Assembly: GCF_023195925.1 (NCBI RefSeq)
Contig: NZ_JALPRE010000001.1
Location: 124,001-188,000 of the forward strand
From: Aquimarina acroporae
Lineage (GTDB): Bacteria > Bacteroidota > Bacteroidia > Flavobacteriales > Flavobacteriaceae
Length of the DNA: 64,000 nt
Direction of reading: 5' to 3'
The notes beneath the pieces were generated by a model. It saw nothing but the letters and a program-made list of their open reading frames with translations, was not told where the DNA came from and did not search any database. Numbering within the stretch: position 1 is the stretch's first letter; the number at the start of each line of letters is the position of its first letter. This document shows positions 62,453 through 64,000 of this stretch, one piece after another. A program made the position numbers and the translations under genes.

Positions 62453-62773
62453 ATGCCAGCATATGTAATCGCAATGATGTCTATTCATGATGCAAAAATG
62501 TATAGTAATTACACAGCATTAACCCCTACTCTAGTCTCTAAGTATGGAGGTAAGTTTTTAACGCGAGGAGAACAAGTAACAACTATTGAAGGAACTCCAT
62601 ATGAGGACAGGATGGTTATTTTGGAGTTTCCTGATAAGAAAAGCGTTGAAAATTGGTTTTCTGATCCAGAATATAAAGAAGCTATGAAATTTCGACATGC
62701 ATCCTCAACTATGCATATGCTATTACTACAGGAAGGTGGTGAAAATACGTTAAACCCAAATCCGAAGCTTTAG
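62453..62773 (+). CDS. DUF1330 family protein
   Basis: The 106-residue protein matches the DUF1330 pattern: PAYVIAMMSIHDAKMYSNYTAL at the N-terminus, then KYGGKFLTRG and ILEFPDKKSVENWFSDPEYK. It has the dimeric ferredoxin-like fold seen in small-molecule enzymes such as monooxygenase-like proteins. It begins 2 bases after the dehydrogenase gene, and it is the last gene of the MarR-controlled operon. Function unknown. Confidence 0.85.
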   Translation: MPAYVIAMMSIHDAKMYSNYTALTPTLVSKYGGKFLTRGEQVTTIEGTPYEDRMVILEFPDKKSVENWFSDPEYKEAMKFRHASSTMHMLLLQEGGENTLNPNPKL

Positions 62774-62805
62774 GGTTAAAATCATAAATAAGCGAGATAT
62801 CTTAT

Positions 62806-63339
62806 CTATCTAAGGTGTCTAACAATTGAAGAGCTTGTGGGTTTGGTTGTTGAAAAATAAAAATCAATATATTCACCTTGTTCATCAACCAAGTATTTTT
62901 GAAAATTCCATTTTACACTGGAGTTTTTAATTCCATTTTTTTCCTTGTTTGTTAGCCATTGATACAAAGGATGTTGGTTACTACCTCTAACGTTTATTTT
63001 TTCAGTAACTAGAAAAGTTACGCCATAATTGCGTTCACAAAAAGATTGGATTTGAGAAGCGTCACCCGACTCTTGTTTACCATATTGATTGCACGGACAG
63101 GCTATGATCATTAGCTTTTCCTGATATTTATTATACAATTCTTGTAAAGAAGCATATTGCCCCGTGAATCCGCATTTAGAGGCAACATTTACAAAGAGTA
63201 GTTTTTTACCTTTAAGATTGGATAATTTAATAGGATTCCCTTCAATGTCATTTATGGCTATATCATAAATTGATGTTTTAGCTGCAACTTTGTTGGCAGT
63301 CTTTCTTGAAGATGTTTTTATTGTATTTACAAGTCTCAT
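62806..63339 (-). CDS. Glutathione peroxidase family protein
   Basis: The 177-residue protein has the active-site Cys56 in VASKCGFTGQY, the CPCNQYGKQE loop and the WNFQKYLV motif, all standard for glutathione/thioredoxin peroxidases with Cys rather than selenocysteine. It reduces hydroperoxides, probably with thioredoxin in this lineage. An N-terminal extension of about 20 basic residues (NTIKTSSRKTANK) precedes the fold. It lies 9 bases after the QueD-like gene and is probably co-transcribed with it. Confidence 0.92.
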   Translation of the reverse strand: MRLVNTIKTSSRKTANKVAAKTSIYDIAINDIEGNPIKLSNLKGKKLLFVNVASKCGFTGQYASLQELYNKYQEKLMIIACPCNQYGKQESGDASQIQSFCERNYGVTFLVTEKINVRGSNQHPLYQWLTNKEKNGIKNSSVKWNFQKYLVDEQGEYIDFYFSTTKPTSSSIVRHLR

Positions 63340-63348
63340 AGTAGCATG

Positions 63349-63780
63349 TTAATAAGGATATTCTACATAATTTCGTGGAGTTTCATATAGTCGTATTTGA
63401 AGATCCAGTTCTTCAGAAATGGCTTCACGCAAAATATTATAAGTCACAAATACTATATTTTCTGCGGTTGGGTTCAAATTTTTAAAATCATCAACCTCGA
63501 TATTCAAGTTTTTGTGATCAAAACGATCTGTAACTTTTTCTTTAATTACATCCGATAATACCTTAGCATCCATTACATAACCAGTCTCCGGATTAATATA
63601 CCCGATTACTTTAACTTCCAATTCGTAGTTATGGCCATGGTAATATACATTGTTACATTTACCAAAAACCTTTTCATTCTTTTCTTCACTCCAGCTTGGG
63701 TTATGAAGTCTATGCGCCGCATTAAAATGTTCTCTTCTAATAATAGCTGTTTTTCTTTGCGAAGAATCTCTTTCCGCCAT
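63349..63780 (-). CDS. 6-carboxytetrahydropterin synthase (QueD/PTPS family)
   Basis: The 143-residue protein has the QueD/6-pyruvoyl-tetrahydropterin synthase zinc triad His23, His48 and His50 (HGHNYEL), the catalytic Cys42 in GKCNN, and a later DRFDHKNLN. The C-terminal YETPRNYVEY carries the conserved Glu. It acts on 7,8-dihydroneopterin triphosphate in queuosine or related pterin synthesis. It is the first gene of a two-gene unit with the peroxidase. Confidence 0.9.
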   Translation of the reverse strand: MAERDSSQRKTAIIRREHFNAAHRLHNPSWSEEKNEKVFGKCNNVYYHGHNYELEVKVIGYINPETGYVMDAKVLSDVIKEKVTDRFDHKNLNIEVDDFKNLNPTAENIVFVTYNILREAISEELDLQIRLYETPRNYVEYPY

Positions 63781-64000
63781 AATTAAATATTTGATATTGA
63801 TTGAATTGCTTAAGAAAGTTTACAATTTTTAGTTACAGGTTTTAGAATTACATAATACCGTTATTAACCTCTATTGAGTAAACTTGCTTTGCGTTTTATT
63901 GCTAAAAAATTTTTATAAAGATAGTGTAGATTGTATATTTGTTTAACATTTTTAACAATAGATTAAACAAAATTAAAAATTTAGAGCAATTTAAGATGAT

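Overview
The window is a low-GC chromosomal segment that reads as Bacteroidota, most likely a marine member of the Flavobacteriaceae (an Aquimarina-like genome would fit, but this is inferred). Supporting signs are many lipoproteins and Sec-exported proteins, LytS/LytTR two-component pairs, a SusC/TonB-type receptor with a carboxypeptidase-like N-terminal domain, VCBS, LamG, PKD and LRR secreted proteins, and promoters of the TTG-N17-23-TAnnTTTG type. No rRNA, tRNA or CRISPR array was seen.

Layout. 1-2726 (minus) is the 5' part of a large fusion of a caspase-like protease to an SGNH/GDSL hydrolase, cut by the window edge. 3149-6753 holds envelope genes: an M48 protease, a UMF1-type MFS transporter, a lipocalin-like lipoprotein and an OmpA lipoprotein. 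6831-14560 is a compact plus-strand polyketide/phenolic-lipid cluster: FAD oxidoreductase, methyltransferase, type III PKS, enoyl-ACP-reductase-like SDR, lipoprotein, FabZ-like dehydratase, alpha/beta hydrolase, ketosynthase, ACP and phosphopantetheinyl transferase. An M16 protease, a solo IS200/IS605-type transposase, YceI, small envelope proteins and a Crp/Fnr-type regulator with two small membrane proteins follow, to 21392.

21393-26744 is an accessory island. It starts with about 1.25 kb of gene-free DNA carrying two diverged copies of a hairpin-rich repeat and a REP-like palindrome pair. It continues with an overlapping three-gene minus-strand operon that matches an ABC-three-component (ABC-3C) conflict system: a lipase-like effector with a C-terminal helical tail, a small middle component, and a Rad50/SMC-like ATPase with a CxxC zinc hook. 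This is the best candidate for an interesting system in the window.

27276-44272 carries surface and secreted proteins (TonB-dependent receptor, LRR/PKD lipoprotein, S41 peptidase-like protein, VCBS protein, astacin-like lipoprotein, coiled-coil/barrel protein, LamG protein), an argE/YfcC-transporter pair and the first LytS/LytTR pair. 44472-46203 is a divergent racemase/MetR-like regulator locus with a perfect TGAA-N5-TTCA palindrome. 46242-58159 holds membrane proteins, a trypsin-like lipoprotein, two more LytS/LytTR pairs, a TPR lipoprotein, an aldehyde dehydrogenase, two SDRs and an AraC regulator. 58250-63780 has a barrel-like protein with a prolyl-aminopeptidase-like hydrolase, a MarR regulator facing an oxidoreductase/amino-acid dehydrogenase/DUF1330 operon across a symmetric operator-promoter region, then glutathione peroxidase and a QueD-like enzyme.

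Several gene-free intergenic stretches (26.8-27.1, 31.6, 38.3, 42.7 and 47.5 kb) share short degenerate modules, which suggests a dispersed non-coding repeat family in this genome.
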